DNA of 64,000 bases from Pseudoxanthomonas sp. CF125 (GTDB taxonomy: Bacteria > Pseudomonadota > Gammaproteobacteria > Xanthomonadales > Xanthomonadaceae). The stretch lies in NCBI RefSeq assembly GCF_900104085.1, contig NZ_FNLD01000001.1, forward strand, positions 1,061,935 through 1,125,934, in the 5' to 3' direction. This document shows positions 1 through 11,309 of this stretch, one piece after another. The stretch's first letter is position 1, and the number at the start of each line of letters is the position of its first letter. The notes under the pieces were generated by a model, which did not search any database, was not told the DNA's origin, and was given only the letters and a program-made list of their open reading frames with translations. Position numbers and translations under genes: made by a program.

Positions 1-267
1 CATCATCGACACGTAATCCAGCCGATCCATGTAACCGATCGACTGGTTGAAGGGCTTGCTCTCGGCCAGTTTCTCGGTGCCACGGTGCAGCAGGCCGATA
101 TGCGGATCGGCGCGGACCACGGTCTCGCCGTCCATTTCCAGGATCAGGCGCAACACACCGTGCGCGGCCGGGTGCTGGGGGCCGAAGTTCAACGTGTAGT
201 TGCGGATTTCCTGACGGCTTTCGGCAGGATTGCTGGCGAAGGCGACGCCGGATTGCTGCGCGGTCAC
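1..267 (-). CDS. nuoD: NADH-quinone oxidoreductase subunit D, N-terminal part (cut by window edge)
   Basis: Only the first 89 or so residues are in the window. The reverse strand reads from a GTG at 267 and contains the NuoD hallmarks [18 protein letters not shown] and [11 protein letters not shown], which belong to the 49-kDa subunit of complex I that helps form the quinone site. The start overlaps the nuoC stop by four bases (GTGA), so translation is probably coupled to nuoC. The rest of the nuo operon should lie beyond base 1. Confidence 0.93.
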   Translation of the reverse strand, partial: MTAQQSGVAFASNPAESRQEIRNYTLNFGPQHPAAHGVLRLILEMDGETVVRADPHIGLLHRGTEKLAESKPFNQSIGYMDRLDYVSMM

Positions 268-992
268 TTGGCGGGCTCCCTCAGCGCGGCTTCGCCAGCG
301 GCGGTCGCGTAGCGCGCGTCGTCGCGGATCACCCGCGGCACGCCGACGCGGGGTTCGACCGAAGTCACCGGTTCGTAGATCACGCGCTTCTTCTCTTCGT
401 CGTAGCGGACTTCCACATTGCCGATCAGCGGGAAATCCTTGCGGAACGGATGGCCGACGAAACCGTAGTCGGTCAGGATGCGGCGCAGGTCCGGATGGCC
501 CTGGTAGAGGATGCCGAACAGATCGAACGCCTCGCGCTCGAACCAGTTGGCGCCCGGCCAGATGTCGGTGACCGAGGCCACCATCGGCAGTTCGTCGTTG
601 GCCGCGTAGCAACGCACGCGCAACAGGCGGTTGTGCCGGTAGGAACGCAGATGGGCGACGGTGGCGAAGCGGTGCTCCGGACCTTCGCCATGCGGGCGGT
701 TTTCCCAGGTGAAGCGGCCTGGGCCGAAGCCCAGTTCGACGCCACGGCTGAAGCCTTCGGAAGAGACGTTGGCGGTTTCCCACTCGTCGCTGCCGTAGCC
801 CAGGTAATCCACGCCGCACAGGTCCACCAGCTGCTCGAAACCGAAGTCGTCGCGCAGCGAAAGGCAGGCGGCGTGCCAGCTGTCGGCAGGCACTTCCAGC
901 GTCACTTCACCGCGCGCTTCGGCGATGCCGAGGATCGCGTCGGGAAAACGCGCCTGCAGTTGTTCGATGTAGGTTGCAGCTTGCTCGGCCAT
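264..992 (-). CDS. nuoC: NADH-quinone oxidoreductase subunit C
   Basis: 242 residues, the usual size for a separate NuoC (30-kDa subunit) rather than the fused NuoCD of enteric bacteria. The C-terminal half carries the family signature around [20 protein letters not shown] followed by [10 protein letters not shown]. It is a peripheral-arm subunit of proton-pumping complex I on the cytoplasmic face of the inner membrane. It sits between nuoB (47-bp gap) and nuoD (4-bp overlap) in the standard nuoABCD order. Confidence 0.96.
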   Translation of the reverse strand: MAEQAATYIEQLQARFPDAILGIAEARGEVTLEVPADSWHAACLSLRDDFGFEQLVDLCGVDYLGYGSDEWETANVSSEGFSRGVELGFGPGRFTWENRPHGEGPEHRFATVAHLRSYRHNRLLRVRCYAANDELPMVASVTDIWPGANWFEREAFDLFGILYQGHPDLRRILTDYGFVGHPFRKDFPLIGNVEVRYDEEKKRVIYEPVTSVEPRVGVPRVIRDDARYATAAGEAALREPAK

Positions 993-1039
993 GGGGGCGT
1001 GGCGTGCTCTTGAGTTAAGGGATCAGCGGGTGGGGCTCT

Positions 1040-1594
1040 TCAACGGGCAATCGTCTGCGTGCGCCAGATTTTTTTCTGCAGCTGCAGGATGCCGTAGACC
1101 AGCGCTTCCGCGGTCGGCGGGCAACCCGGCACATAGACATCGACGGGCACGATGCGGTCGCAGCCGCGCACCACCGAATACGAATAGTGGTAGTAGCCGC
1201 CGCCGTTGGCGCAGCTGCCCATCGAGATGACCCACTTCGGTTCCGGCATCTGGTCGTAGACCTTGCGCAGCGCCGGGGCCATCTTGTTGACCAGGGTGCC
1301 GGCCACGATCATCACGTCGGACTGGCGCGGGGACGGGCGGAACACCACGCCGTAGCGGTCCAGGTCCAGGCGCGAGGCGCCGGCGTGCATCATTTCCACC
1401 GCGCAGCAGGCCAGGCCGAAGGTCATCGGCCACATCGAGCCGGTGCGTGCCCAGTTCATCAGCGCATCGACGCTGGTGGTCACGTAGCCTTTTTCCAGCA
1501 GCGGATTTTCGCCTTCTGGCCGCAGGATGTCGTCCACCCGCCCTTCCGGGATCGGGTTGGTCATCAGGCGATCGATGGTTTGGATCACTCCCAT
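1040..1594 (-). CDS. nuoB: NADH-quinone oxidoreductase subunit B
   Basis: 184 residues from the ATG at 1594 ([10 protein letters not shown]). The ligands expected for the N2 [4Fe-4S] cluster are visible: the Cys pair in LACCAVEMM, the Cys in GSCANGGG and the Cys in [10 protein letters not shown]. NuoB passes electrons from the peripheral arm to quinone. The frame stays open upstream, but the ATG matches the family N-terminus and overlaps the end of nuoA by 10 bp, as expected in a compact nuo operon. Confidence 0.97.
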   Translation of the reverse strand: MGVIQTIDRLMTNPIPEGRVDDILRPEGENPLLEKGYVTTSVDALMNWARTGSMWPMTFGLACCAVEMMHAGASRLDLDRYGVVFRPSPRQSDVMIVAGTLVNKMAPALRKVYDQMPEPKWVISMGSCANGGGYYHYSYSVVRGCDRIVPVDVYVPGCPPTAEALVYGILQLQKKIWRTQTIAR

Positions 1595-1941
1595 TCCAGG
1601 GCTCCCTTCTTCCAAACGTAGATGAAACCGAGGAACAGCATGCCCACGAACAGGCCCATGGTGACCAGCGCACGCGCGCCCAGCTCCTGCCAAACCAAAG
1701 TCCAGGGCACGATGAAGATGATTTCCAGATCGAAGACGATGAACTGGATGGCGATCAGGTAGTAGCGCACGTCGAACTTCATGCGCGCGTCTTCGAAGGC
1801 CTCGAAGCCGCATTCGTACGGGGAGAGCTTCTGCGCGTCCGGACGACGGGGGCCGAGGAACCGTCCTATCACCATCAGCGAAACGCCGATGCCGGTAGCG
1901 ACGATCAGGAACAACAGGGTCGGCAGGTATTCGGCCAGCAC
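1585..1941 (-). CDS. nuoA: NADH-quinone oxidoreductase subunit A
   Basis: 118 residues from a GTG at 1941 ([15 protein letters not shown]), preceded by AGGA about 7 nt upstream. An ATG at 2031 would add 30 unconserved residues, so I prefer the GTG. Three hydrophobic segments and the family core [20 protein letters not shown] are present. NuoA is a membrane-arm subunit of complex I and the first gene of the operon, lying just downstream of tRNA-Leu on the same strand. Confidence 0.93.
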   Translation of the reverse strand: MLAEYLPTLLFLIVATGIGVSLMVIGRFLGPRRPDAQKLSPYECGFEAFEDARMKFDVRYYLIAIQFIVFDLEIIFIVPWTLVWQELGARALVTMGLFVGMLFLGFIYVWKKGALEWE

Positions 1942-2065
1942 GCGTGGTCCTCGGTTGGTTGGCCTGCGGAATGCGCGCCGGTTGCGCGCGGGTTCCGCCG
2001 GATTCGCGTTTTCCCTCACAAGTCCGCGCATGGGATGCGCGAGGCTTTGAGAAGAATTCGCATCT

Positions 2066-2150
2066 TGGTGCCCAAGAGGGGACTCGAACCCCTACGACTT
2101 TCGCCGCTACCACCTCAAGGTAGTGCGTCTACCAATTCCGCCACCTGGGC
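2066..2150 (-). tRNA. tRNA-Leu, anticodon GAG
   Basis: 85 nt including an encoded CCA (complement of 2066-2068). The acceptor stem pairs GCCCAGG with CTTGGGC. The D-arm, the anticodon loop centred on GAG, a long class II variable arm and the T-loop (GGTTCGAGTCC) are all visible. It reads CUC/CUU leucine codons. It lies between secG and nuoA on the same strand, an arrangement common in xanthomonads. Confidence 0.95.
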
Positions 2151-2187
2151 AAACGTATGCGCTTGGGCAAGCCCGAGCGCGGAAACT

Positions 2188-2193
2188 ATTGTA
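2188..2193 (-). promoter_or_regulatory. possible -10 box for tRNA-Leu / nuo transcription
   Basis: On the minus strand TACAAT lies about 38 nt upstream of the tRNA-Leu 5' end, just after the secG stop. It matches the sigma70 -10 consensus well, but I see no convincing -35 hexamer at 16-18 nt, so the call is tentative. Confidence 0.35.
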
Positions 2194-2200
2194 ACCGTCT

Positions 2201-2704
2201 TCAGCCGCCTTGCGGCGGTGTCGCGGGCGCCTGCGCGGGCGTTGATGGCGCGGTTTCCTTTGCTGCCGGAGCTTGCACCGGAACCGATTCGACCGGAACC
2301 GAAGAAGCGGGCGCCGACGGCACGGAAGAAGGCGTTGCGCCAGGCGCGACGATCGGCGCGCTCGGCACCGTCGACGGCAATTGCTGCGCCGGCTTCGACA
2401 ATTCGCCCGCGGCGGGAGCCGCAGGCTGCTCGGCCATGATGCCGAGATTCTGCTGCGCCGCCGGACGCGCGCTGTGCGAGGCCTGCCAGGCCATGAACAG
2501 GCTGATGCCGAAGAACACGATGGCCAGCCACTTGGTGCTCTTGGACAGGAAGTTGGACGCGCCGCGCGCGCCGAACACGGTGCCCGAAGCGCCCGCGCCG
2601 AAACCGGAGCCGGCGGCCGCACCGCTGCCGCGCTGCATCAGCACCATCGCGATGATCGCGATGGCCACCAGCACGTAGACTACATTGAGGATCAACATCA
2701 ACAT
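2201..2704 (-). CDS. secG: preprotein translocase subunit SecG
   Basis: 167 residues. The first 75 are a normal SecG: transmembrane helix 1 (MLILNVVYVLVAIAIIAMVL), the loop MQRGSGAAAGSGFGAGASGT, then helix 2 (STKWLAIVFFGISLFMAW). The remaining ~90 residues are a low-complexity Ala/Pro/Ser/Val tail, a common extension in this lineage and probably disordered. SecG assists SecYE during preprotein export. An ATG at 2698 is an equally possible start. tpiA lies 58 bp upstream on the same strand, as in many proteobacteria. Confidence 0.93.
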   Translation of the reverse strand: MLMLILNVVYVLVAIAIIAMVLMQRGSGAAAGSGFGAGASGTVFGARGASNFLSKSTKWLAIVFFGISLFMAWQASHSARPAAQQNLGIMAEQPAAPAAGELSKPAQQLPSTVPSAPIVAPGATPSSVPSAPASSVPVESVPVQAPAAKETAPSTPAQAPATPPQGG

Positions 2705-2762
2705 TTGCGAATCTCGATCGAATTTGAAAACGGGGCCGGGACGCCAGGCCCGAGCCAACGGA

Positions 2763-3515
<753 letters not shown>

Positions 3516-3611
3516 CGTGTGGTTCCTTGTCCAGGCTGACTCCAGGGCCGGAAAGAATAGCCGATGCCCTGCCCCACGCCTTTCATCCCCCCTCCATTCA
3601 GGATGCGACCG

Positions 3612-4418
3612 ATGGTTTCCAATGCTCCCGCCGGCTACGCGCTGGTCACCGGCGCCTCCAGCGGCATCGGCGCAGCCATCGCTCGCGAATACGCGCGCCG
3701 GGGCGTGCCGTTGATCCTGACCGCGCGCCGCGTGGACAAGCTGGAGCGACTGGCTGTCGAATTGCGCCGCGAAGTGGCGGTGGAAGTGATTCCCGCCGAC
3801 CTCAGCGATCCCCAGGCACCCGAAGCCCTGACTGCCGAAATCCAGCGCCGCGGCCTGCCGGTCAGGATTCTGGTCAACAACGCTGGCTACGGCGTACCCG
3901 GCCGCTACCTGACCAAGGACTGGTGGACCCATGCGCAATTCCTGCAGGTGATGATCGGCGCGACCAGCGAACTGACCTGGCGGTTGTTGCCGGCGATCCG
4001 TGCGTCCGGCAACGGCCGCATCCTCAACGTGGCCTCCTTCGCGGCACTGGTGCCGGGCGCAGACGGACAGACCCTGTATGCCGCGGTCAAGGCCTACCTG
4101 GTGAGATTCAGCGAATCGCTTTCGCTGGAAAACCTGGACCGCGGCGTGCATGTCACGGCGCTATGCCCGGGTTTTACCTGGTCCGAATTCCATGACGTCA
4201 CCGGTACCCGGGAGATGATGTCGAAGCTTCCCAAATGGGCATGGCTGGAAACCGATGCGGTGGCCAGGGCGGGTATCGACGGCGTCGAACGCGGACGCGT
4301 GGTCGTGGTGCCGGGGCGCGTCTACAGGCTGCTTCGTTTCGTCGCCAAACATCTGCCCGACCAACTGGTATTGGGATTGATGGGCAGGAATTCGGGGAAG
4401 ATCCGCAAGACCGACTAG
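3612..4418 (+). CDS. short-chain dehydrogenase/reductase (SDR family)
   Basis: 268 residues from the ATG at 3612, which has AGGA 8 nt upstream; ATGs at 3564 and 3603 are alternatives but add unconserved Pro-rich residues. Classical SDR motifs are present: TGASSGIG (cofactor loop), NNAGYG, the catalytic Ser in NVASFAALVPG and YAAVK (YxxxK). An Arg/Lys-rich stretch (TARRVDKLERL) after strand 2 suggests NADP(H). The C-terminus (VPGRVYRLLRFVAKHLP) resembles membrane-associated DltE/YqjQ-like SDRs. The substrate is unknown; the gene stands alone. Confidence 0.88.
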   Translation: MVSNAPAGYALVTGASSGIGAAIAREYARRGVPLILTARRVDKLERLAVELRREVAVEVIPADLSDPQAPEALTAEIQRRGLPVRILVNNAGYGVPGRYLTKDWWTHAQFLQVMIGATSELTWRLLPAIRASGNGRILNVASFAALVPGADGQTLYAAVKAYLVRFSESLSLENLDRGVHVTALCPGFTWSEFHDVTGTREMMSKLPKWAWLETDAVARAGIDGVERGRVVVVPGRVYRLLRFVAKHLPDQLVLGLMGRNSGKIRKTD

Positions 4419-4425
4419 CTCTTGC

Positions 4426-4500
4426 GTAGGTCGGGGCTACGTCCCCGACTACCGACGAACCCGGAGATATCGCGCGTCGGCCACGTAGGGCCGACCTACC
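4426..4500. repeat. palindromic intergenic repeat, GTAGGTCGGGGC type
   Basis: Two inward-facing arms, GTAGGTCGGGGCTACG at the left and its near-complement ending GGGCCGACCTACC at the right, flank about 35 bp. The same family occurs at 14812-14885. It lies between the convergent SDR and oxygenase genes and may act as a bidirectional 3' hairpin. Nothing else is seen in this gap. Confidence 0.8.
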
Positions 4501-4511
4501 TCAGCTACAAC

Positions 4512-5450
4512 CTACTTCAGCTTGATCTCGCGCAACCGCTCTTCCAGATAGCCCTGGGCAGTGATCGGCTCCGGATAGCGCTTGGGATTTTCTGCAGAGA
4601 CGGTCGATGGCAACACGTCGATCAGGAAATCCGGATTGGGATGCAGGAAGAACGGCACCGAGTAGCGTGGCTTGCGCGCCTGCTCGCCCGGCGGGTTGAC
4701 CACCCGGTGCGTGGTGGACGGATACACATGATTGGTCAGGCGCTGCAGCATGTCGCCGATGTTGACCACGATGGTGTCGGCATCCGAGGTGAAAGGCACC
4801 CACTCGCCCTGTTGGGATTTGACTTCCAGGCCGGCGGCGCTGGCACCGACCAGCAGCGTGATCAGGTTGATGTCTTCGTGCGCGCCGGCGCGCACGTTGG
4901 GAATGTCGTCGGCGGTGATGGGCGGGTAATGGATGGGGCGCAGGATGGAGTTGCCGGAGTCGGTCTTGTTCGCGAAATAATTCTCCGCCAGCCCCAGATG
5001 CAGGGCCAGGGCGGACAGGACCCGGGAGCCGAGCTTGTCCAGCGCCTCATAGAGTCCGTAGCCGTGCTCGCGGAAACCGGGCACTTCATCGGGCCACAGA
5101 TTGGGCGGCATTACTTCCGCATATTTCGACTCGCGCGGAATCTCGCGGCCGATATGCCAGAACTCCTTCAGATCGAAGTGCTTGGAATCCTTGGCCGTCT
5201 CCACGCCGAACGGCGTGTAACCGCGCGCGCCGCCGCTGCCGGGCACGTGGTACTTCAGCTTGGTTTCTTCGGGCAGAGCGAAGAAATTGCGGAACACCTC
5301 GTAGGCCGCATCGATCGCCGGCTGCGGAATGCCATGATTGCGGATGCCGGCGAAACCCCATTGGCGATAGGCGGCGCCGAGCTCGGCGACGAAAGCCTCG
5401 CGGTCGGTGTCGAAACGGGTGATGTCCAGGGTAGGAATTCTTGCTGTCAT
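4512..5450 (-). CDS. 2-oxoglutarate/Fe(II)-dependent oxygenase, isopenicillin-N-synthase type
   Basis: 312 residues from the ATG at 5450 (MTARIPTLDITRF). An N-terminal DIOX_N-like region (FVAELGAAYRQWGFAGIRNHG) is followed by the double-stranded beta-helix core with the metal ligands HxD in AGAHEDINL and the distal His in STTHRVVNP. The RxS motif that binds the co-substrate carboxylate is RYS in KPRYSVPFFL. The family uses O2 and 2-oxoglutarate (or, as in IPNS, oxidises substrate alone). The physiological substrate cannot be read from the sequence. It is a single gene flanked by repeats. Confidence 0.88.
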   Translation of the reverse strand: MTARIPTLDITRFDTDREAFVAELGAAYRQWGFAGIRNHGIPQPAIDAAYEVFRNFFALPEETKLKYHVPGSGGARGYTPFGVETAKDSKHFDLKEFWHIGREIPRESKYAEVMPPNLWPDEVPGFREHGYGLYEALDKLGSRVLSALALHLGLAENYFANKTDSGNSILRPIHYPPITADDIPNVRAGAHEDINLITLLVGASAAGLEVKSQQGEWVPFTSDADTIVVNIGDMLQRLTNHVYPSTTHRVVNPPGEQARKPRYSVPFFLHPNPDFLIDVLPSTVSAENPKRYPEPITAQGYLEERLREIKLK

Positions 5451-5471
5451 TATTTTGCTCTGGCTTTTGTT

Positions 5472-5636
5472 TCCTTCTCCCGCCGGGAGAAGGTGGCGCA
5501 CAGCGCCGGATGAGGGAGGGAGAATTCCAACCCACGGGAACGGCATCGCAAGCGGAGAGTCCGCTCCCTCATCCGCCCTGCTGGCCACCCTGTATCAAGT
5601 ACGGGGCAGGCTCTTCTCCCGGGGAGAGAAGAAAAG
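5472..5636. repeat. TCTCCC-type composite palindromic repeat, copy 1
   Basis: A CTTCTCCCGCCGGGAGAAGG hairpin at the left and a CTCTTCTCCCGGGGAGAGAAG hairpin at the right, with CCCTGTATCAAGTACGGGGC just inside the right arm. Related elements are at 8914-9076 and 55018-55248. It fills the gap between glmM and the upstream oxygenase gene. Confidence 0.75.
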
Positions 5637-6992
5637 CTAAGCCGCCGCGCGCACCGCATCGGCCAGCTTCTCCAACGTGTTCTGCATCAAGACATCGTCA
5701 TCGGCTTCGACGGTCACCCGCACCACCGGCTCGGTGCCCGACGGACGCAGGAAAGCGCGCCCGCGCCCGGAAACCGCGGCCTGCGCTTCGACCAGGGCGG
5801 CCTTGACGCTCTCGGCTTCGGTCGGCTTGGCGCCGTTGGCCAGACGCACGTTGATGGTCTTCTGCGGCACCATCGTCAGACCTTCCAGCGCCTGCCGCAA
5901 CGACCTGCCTGTGCGGCCCAGCACTTCCAGCACCTGCAGCGCGCTGACGATGCCGTCGCCGGTGCTGGTGCGGTCCAGGCACAGCAGATGCCCGGAGGCT
6001 TCGCCGCCCAGGATGCCTTTGCCTTCGACCAGCGCCTGATGCACATAGCGGTCGCCGACTTTGGCGCGAACGAACTCGATGCCGGACTCCCCGAAGGCTT
6101 TTTCCAAACCGTAATTGGTCATCAGCGTGCCGACCACGGGGCCGCGCAGGCGGCCGCTCTTCTTCCAGTCGTTGGCCAGCACATAGATCAGGCCGTCGCC
6201 ATCGACGATTTCGCCCTGCCCATCGACAAACAGCACGCGGTCGCCGTCGCCGTCGAAGGCGATGCCCAGATCCGCGCCGGTTTCGCGCACGCGCGCGGCC
6301 AGCAGTTCGGGATGGGTGGAACCCACGCCGTCGTTGATGTTGAGTCCGTTGGGTTCCACGCCGATCGCTTCGACGCGAGCGCCGAGTTCGCGCAACACGA
6401 TCGGCCCGACCTGGTAGGTCGCACCATTGGCGCAATCCACCACTATGCGCATGCCCTGCAGGTCGAACTGCCGCGACACGGAATTCTTGCAGGCCTCCAC
6501 ATAACGGCCGATGGCATCGCGCGTGCGTACCGCTTTGCCCAGCTGTTCGGAAGGCACGGTGCGGAACGGATGCTCCAGCGCCGCCTCGATGGCCAGCTCG
6601 GTCGCATCATCCAGCTTCTCGCCTTCGGCGGAGAAGAACTTGATGCCGTTGTCGTGGTGCGGATTGTGCGAAGCGGAAATCACGATGCCGCCGTCGGCGC
6701 GCAGCGAGCGGGTCATGTGCGATACCGCTGGCGTGGGCATCGGCCCCATCAGCTCCACGTCCACGCCTGCCGCGACCAGGCCGGCCTCCAGCGCGGCCTC
6801 GAACATGTAGTTGGAGATGCGCGTGTCCTTGCCGATGATCACCACCGGCTTGCGCCAGTCGCCAGCGCTCTTGACCGAAGCGCGCAGCGCGTGGCCGTAG
6901 GCATTGCCCAGCCGCAGCATGAAATCGGCCGAAATGGGGCCTTCGCCCACCCGGCCGCGGATACCGTCGGTGCCGAAATACTTGCGGCTCAT
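5637..6992 (-). CDS. glmM: phosphoglucosamine mutase
   Basis: 451 residues. The N-terminus YFGTDGIRG is diagnostic. The phosphoserine active site is [12 protein letters not shown], the metal loop is [11 protein letters not shown], the sugar-binding loop is GGEASGH and the phosphate-binding loop is [10 protein letters not shown]. The enzyme makes glucosamine-1-phosphate for peptidoglycan and LPS precursors. GGAG lies 7 nt before the ATG at 6992. It is downstream of accD on the same strand, separated by a repeat. Confidence 0.97.
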   Translation of the reverse strand: MSRKYFGTDGIRGRVGEGPISADFMLRLGNAYGHALRASVKSAGDWRKPVVIIGKDTRISNYMFEAALEAGLVAAGVDVELMGPMPTPAVSHMTRSLRADGGIVISASHNPHHDNGIKFFSAEGEKLDDATELAIEAALEHPFRTVPSEQLGKAVRTRDAIGRYVEACKNSVSRQFDLQGMRIVVDCANGATYQVGPIVLRELGARVEAIGVEPNGLNINDGVGSTHPELLAARVRETGADLGIAFDGDGDRVLFVDGQGEIVDGDGLIYVLANDWKKSGRLRGPVVGTLMTNYGLEKAFGESGIEFVRAKVGDRYVHQALVEGKGILGGEASGHLLCLDRTSTGDGIVSALQVLEVLGRTGRSLRQALEGLTMVPQKTINVRLANGAKPTEAESVKAALVEAQAAVSGRGRAFLRPSGTEPVVRVTVEADDDVLMQNTLEKLADAVRAAA

Positions 6993-7017
6993 GCGGTGGC
7001 TCCATGAGCCGGGAATG

Positions 7018-7110
7018 GAGATTCGGGATTCGAGATTCGAGATTCGGAAGAGCAAGGGCGGTCGGACCTCGGATTTTCCCGAATCCCGAATCCCGAATCC
7101 CGAATCCCGG
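7018..7110. repeat. inverted arrays of GATTCGG-type heptamers
   Basis: About four heptamers of the GGATTCG/GAGATTC kind (7018-7047) are mirrored by four to five CCCGAAT units (7078-7110), so the RNA could fold into a long hairpin, and one strand is G-tract-rich. It fills the accD-glmM gap. Confidence 0.8.
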
Positions 7111-7119
7111 CTTTCATGC

Positions 7120-8019
<900 letters not shown>

Positions 8020-8093
8020 GCGTTTGAGATATCCCGTTCAGTTTCAGCGCTTGGATCAGCGCGCGAGTTTATCCCAGCTGCCGCTTTTTGAGT

Positions 8094-8894
8094 TCAGCCG
8101 TCCAAAGCCCGGCGCAGCGGAGTCAGGAATGCTGCAGCGCGGGAAACCGCTTCTTCGGGGCTTGCGGCGTCCGCCAGGCACGCCACCAATGCGCTGCCGA
8201 CCACCACGCCATCGGCCTCCACCGCCATGGCCGCCGCGCTGGCCGCGTCCTTGATGCCGAAACCGGCCACCACCGGAACCGGTGATTGTGCGCGCAACGC
8301 ATGCAGCCGTCCGCCAGCGGCCTGGGTGTCCAGATGGCCCGCGCCGGTGACGCCGGCGAAGCTCACGTAGTACAGGTAGCCCTGCGCGGATTCGCACAAC
8401 ATGGCCATCCGTTCGGGCGTGGTGGTCGGCGCAGCGAGTGCGATCAGGTCCAGGCCATGCCGGCTGAAAATTTGGCGGGTCTCGCCGGCTTCTTCCGGCG
8501 GCAGGTCGACCAGCAGCACGCCATCGACGCCGGCCTGCGCCGCTTCTTCGGCGAAGCGCTGGTCGCCATGGATCTCGATGGGGTTCAGATAGCCCATCAG
8601 CACCACCGGCGTGTCGGCATCGCGCTGGCGGAATTCGGCGACCGCCTGCAACACGTAGCGCAGGCCCGCACCGCGTCGCAACGCCTGTTCGGAACTGCGC
8701 TGGATGACCGGACCGTCGGCCATGGGATCGGAGAACGGAACGCCCAGCTCGATCACATCGGCGCCAGCGGCGACCAGCGCGTGCATGATCGGCACGGTGG
8801 CTTCCAGCGAGGGATCGCCGGCGGTGACGAAGGGGATCAGCGCTTTGCGTTGCGCGGATTTGAGTTGTGAAAAACGGCTGGCGATTCGACTCAC
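8094..8894 (-). CDS. trpA: tryptophan synthase alpha chain
   Basis: 266 residues. The catalytic Glu and Asp lie in VIELGVPFSDPMADGP, and the substrate phosphate site is FGIKDAASAA. It cleaves indole-3-glycerol phosphate and channels indole to TrpB. It lies 188 bp downstream of trpB with a TCTCCC-type palindromic repeat in the gap, which is unusual because trpB and trpA usually overlap or nearly touch. Confidence 0.97.
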   Translation of the reverse strand: MSRIASRFSQLKSAQRKALIPFVTAGDPSLEATVPIMHALVAAGADVIELGVPFSDPMADGPVIQRSSEQALRRGAGLRYVLQAVAEFRQRDADTPVVLMGYLNPIEIHGDQRFAEEAAQAGVDGVLLVDLPPEEAGETRQIFSRHGLDLIALAAPTTTPERMAMLCESAQGYLYYVSFAGVTGAGHLDTQAAGGRLHALRAQSPVPVVAGFGIKDAASAAAMAVEADGVVVGSALVACLADAASPEEAVSRAAAFLTPLRRALDG

Positions 8895-8913
8895 GGTCAG
8901 AAGGCTCGGTTGA

Positions 8914-9076
8914 GCCCCTCTCCCATCGGGAGAGGGGTTGGGGTGAGGGTACGGCGAAGCCCGGATGTTGAAACGGCTTCAGCAGTTCGGCATTCGCTGC
9001 TCCGCCGTACCCTCATCCGCCTTTCGGGCACCCTGTATCAAGTACAGGGCAGGCTCTTCTCCCAAGGGGAGAAGGG
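8914..9076. repeat. TCTCCC-type composite palindromic repeat, copy 2 (between trpB and trpA)
   Basis: Left hairpin CCCCTCTCCCATCGGGAGAG then GGTTGGGGTGAGGGTACGGC, an inner complementary GCCGTACCCTCATCC, and a right hairpin CTCTTCTCCCAAGGGGAGAAG preceded by CCCTGTATCAAGTACAGGGC. It interrupts the trpBA transcript. Confidence 0.8.
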
Positions 9077-9082
9077 AAACGT

Positions 9083-10300
<1,218 letters not shown>

Positions 10301-10403
10301 GGTTGATCGAACAGCATCAATACGGGACCTGCACTTTAACGCACACAAAATCCTGCATAAAGCTATAAGATCTCACTTAATTGTCAGTAAAACTCACCTA
10401 TTC
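10301..10403. promoter_or_regulatory. trpI-trpB divergent control region
   Basis: 103 bp, markedly AT-richer than its flanks, between divergent start codons. On the trpB strand there are two GTGAG words 18 nt apart (GGTGAGTTTT and AAGTGAGATC) and several T-N11-A spacings of LysR type. In Pseudomonas, TrpI with indole-glycerol phosphate activates trpBA from the equivalent interval. I cannot assign exact -35/-10 boxes. Confidence 0.55.
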
Positions 10404-11300
10404 ATGCCCCGGAAACTGCCCTCGCTCAATGCCCTGCACGCTTTCGAGGCCGCTGCCCGCCTTGAAAGCGTGACCCGCGCGGCGGGGGAGCTGCACGTCA
10501 CCCATGGCGCCGTCAGCAGGCAGATAAAAGCGCTGGAAGGCGAGCTGGGCAAAGCGCTGTTCGCGCGGGAGGGACGCGGCCTGGCGCTGACACCGGCCGG
10601 CGTGCGCTTGCGCGACGCCACCGGCACCGCCTTCCAGCAGTTGGAGGAGTCCTGGTCGGACCTGCGTCGCACCAGCGCCCCTTCGGCGCTGGTGCTGGGA
10701 TGCCCGGGCAGCGTGCTGGCCCGCTGGGTCATCCCTCGCCTGCCGCGCCTCAGCCGGGAACTGCCGGACCTGAAACTGCATCTGGTGGTGCACGAAGGCG
10801 ATTTCGATGCGCGTTTGGGCGGCCTGGATGCCGCATTGCTGCTGGCGGAACCGCCGTTTCATGAAAGTTGGCAGGTGCATGAGCTGGCCGCCGAAAGGAT
10901 CGGCCCGGTGGTGAGTCCGCGCTATGCCGGCTTCGACTCGCTGCGCGAGCGGCCGCCTGCGGCGTTGCTGGACGAGGCATTGCTGCACACCAGCTCGCGG
11001 CCGCAGGCATGGCCCGCATGGGCGGCAAGCAACGGCCTGCAAGCGGATAGTCTGAATTTCGGCGCGGGTTTCGAACATCTCTATTACCTGCTGGAAGCAG
11101 CGGTAGCCGGATTAGGCGTGGCGATCGCGCCGCAACCGCTGGTCAGCGAGGAAATAGAGTCCGGACGTTTGGCGGCGCCATGGGGCTTCGTGGAAGCGCC
11201 GGGGCGATGGGTGCTCTGTGCCCGCCGTAACGGGACCGATGCGCGCATCGCCCAACTGGCCGAATGGCTACGGCGCGAGCTGGCCGGTGCTACGCCGTGA
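10404..11300 (+). CDS. trpI: LysR-family regulator, TrpI-like activator of trpBA
   Basis: 298 residues from the ATG at 10404 ([20 protein letters not shown]). The winged helix-turn-helix covers about residues 20-65 ([22 protein letters not shown]); the rest is the periplasmic-binding-like effector domain. Phrases such as [23 protein letters not shown]-like [14 protein letters not shown] and [18 protein letters not shown] match what I recall of Pseudomonas TrpI and separate it from generic GcvA-type regulators. Its position divergent from trpB supports a role in sensing indole-glycerol phosphate. A broader LysR assignment is certain; the TrpI identity is inferred. Confidence 0.8.
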   Translation: MPRKLPSLNALHAFEAAARLESVTRAAGELHVTHGAVSRQIKALEGELGKALFAREGRGLALTPAGVRLRDATGTAFQQLEESWSDLRRTSAPSALVLGCPGSVLARWVIPRLPRLSRELPDLKLHLVVHEGDFDARLGGLDAALLLAEPPFHESWQVHELAAERIGPVVSPRYAGFDSLRERPPAALLDEALLHTSSRPQAWPAWAASNGLQADSLNFGAGFEHLYYLLEAAVAGLGVAIAPQPLVSEEIESGRLAAPWGFVEAPGRWVLCARRNGTDARIAQLAEWLRRELAGATP

Positions 11301-11309
11301 TGCGAACGC

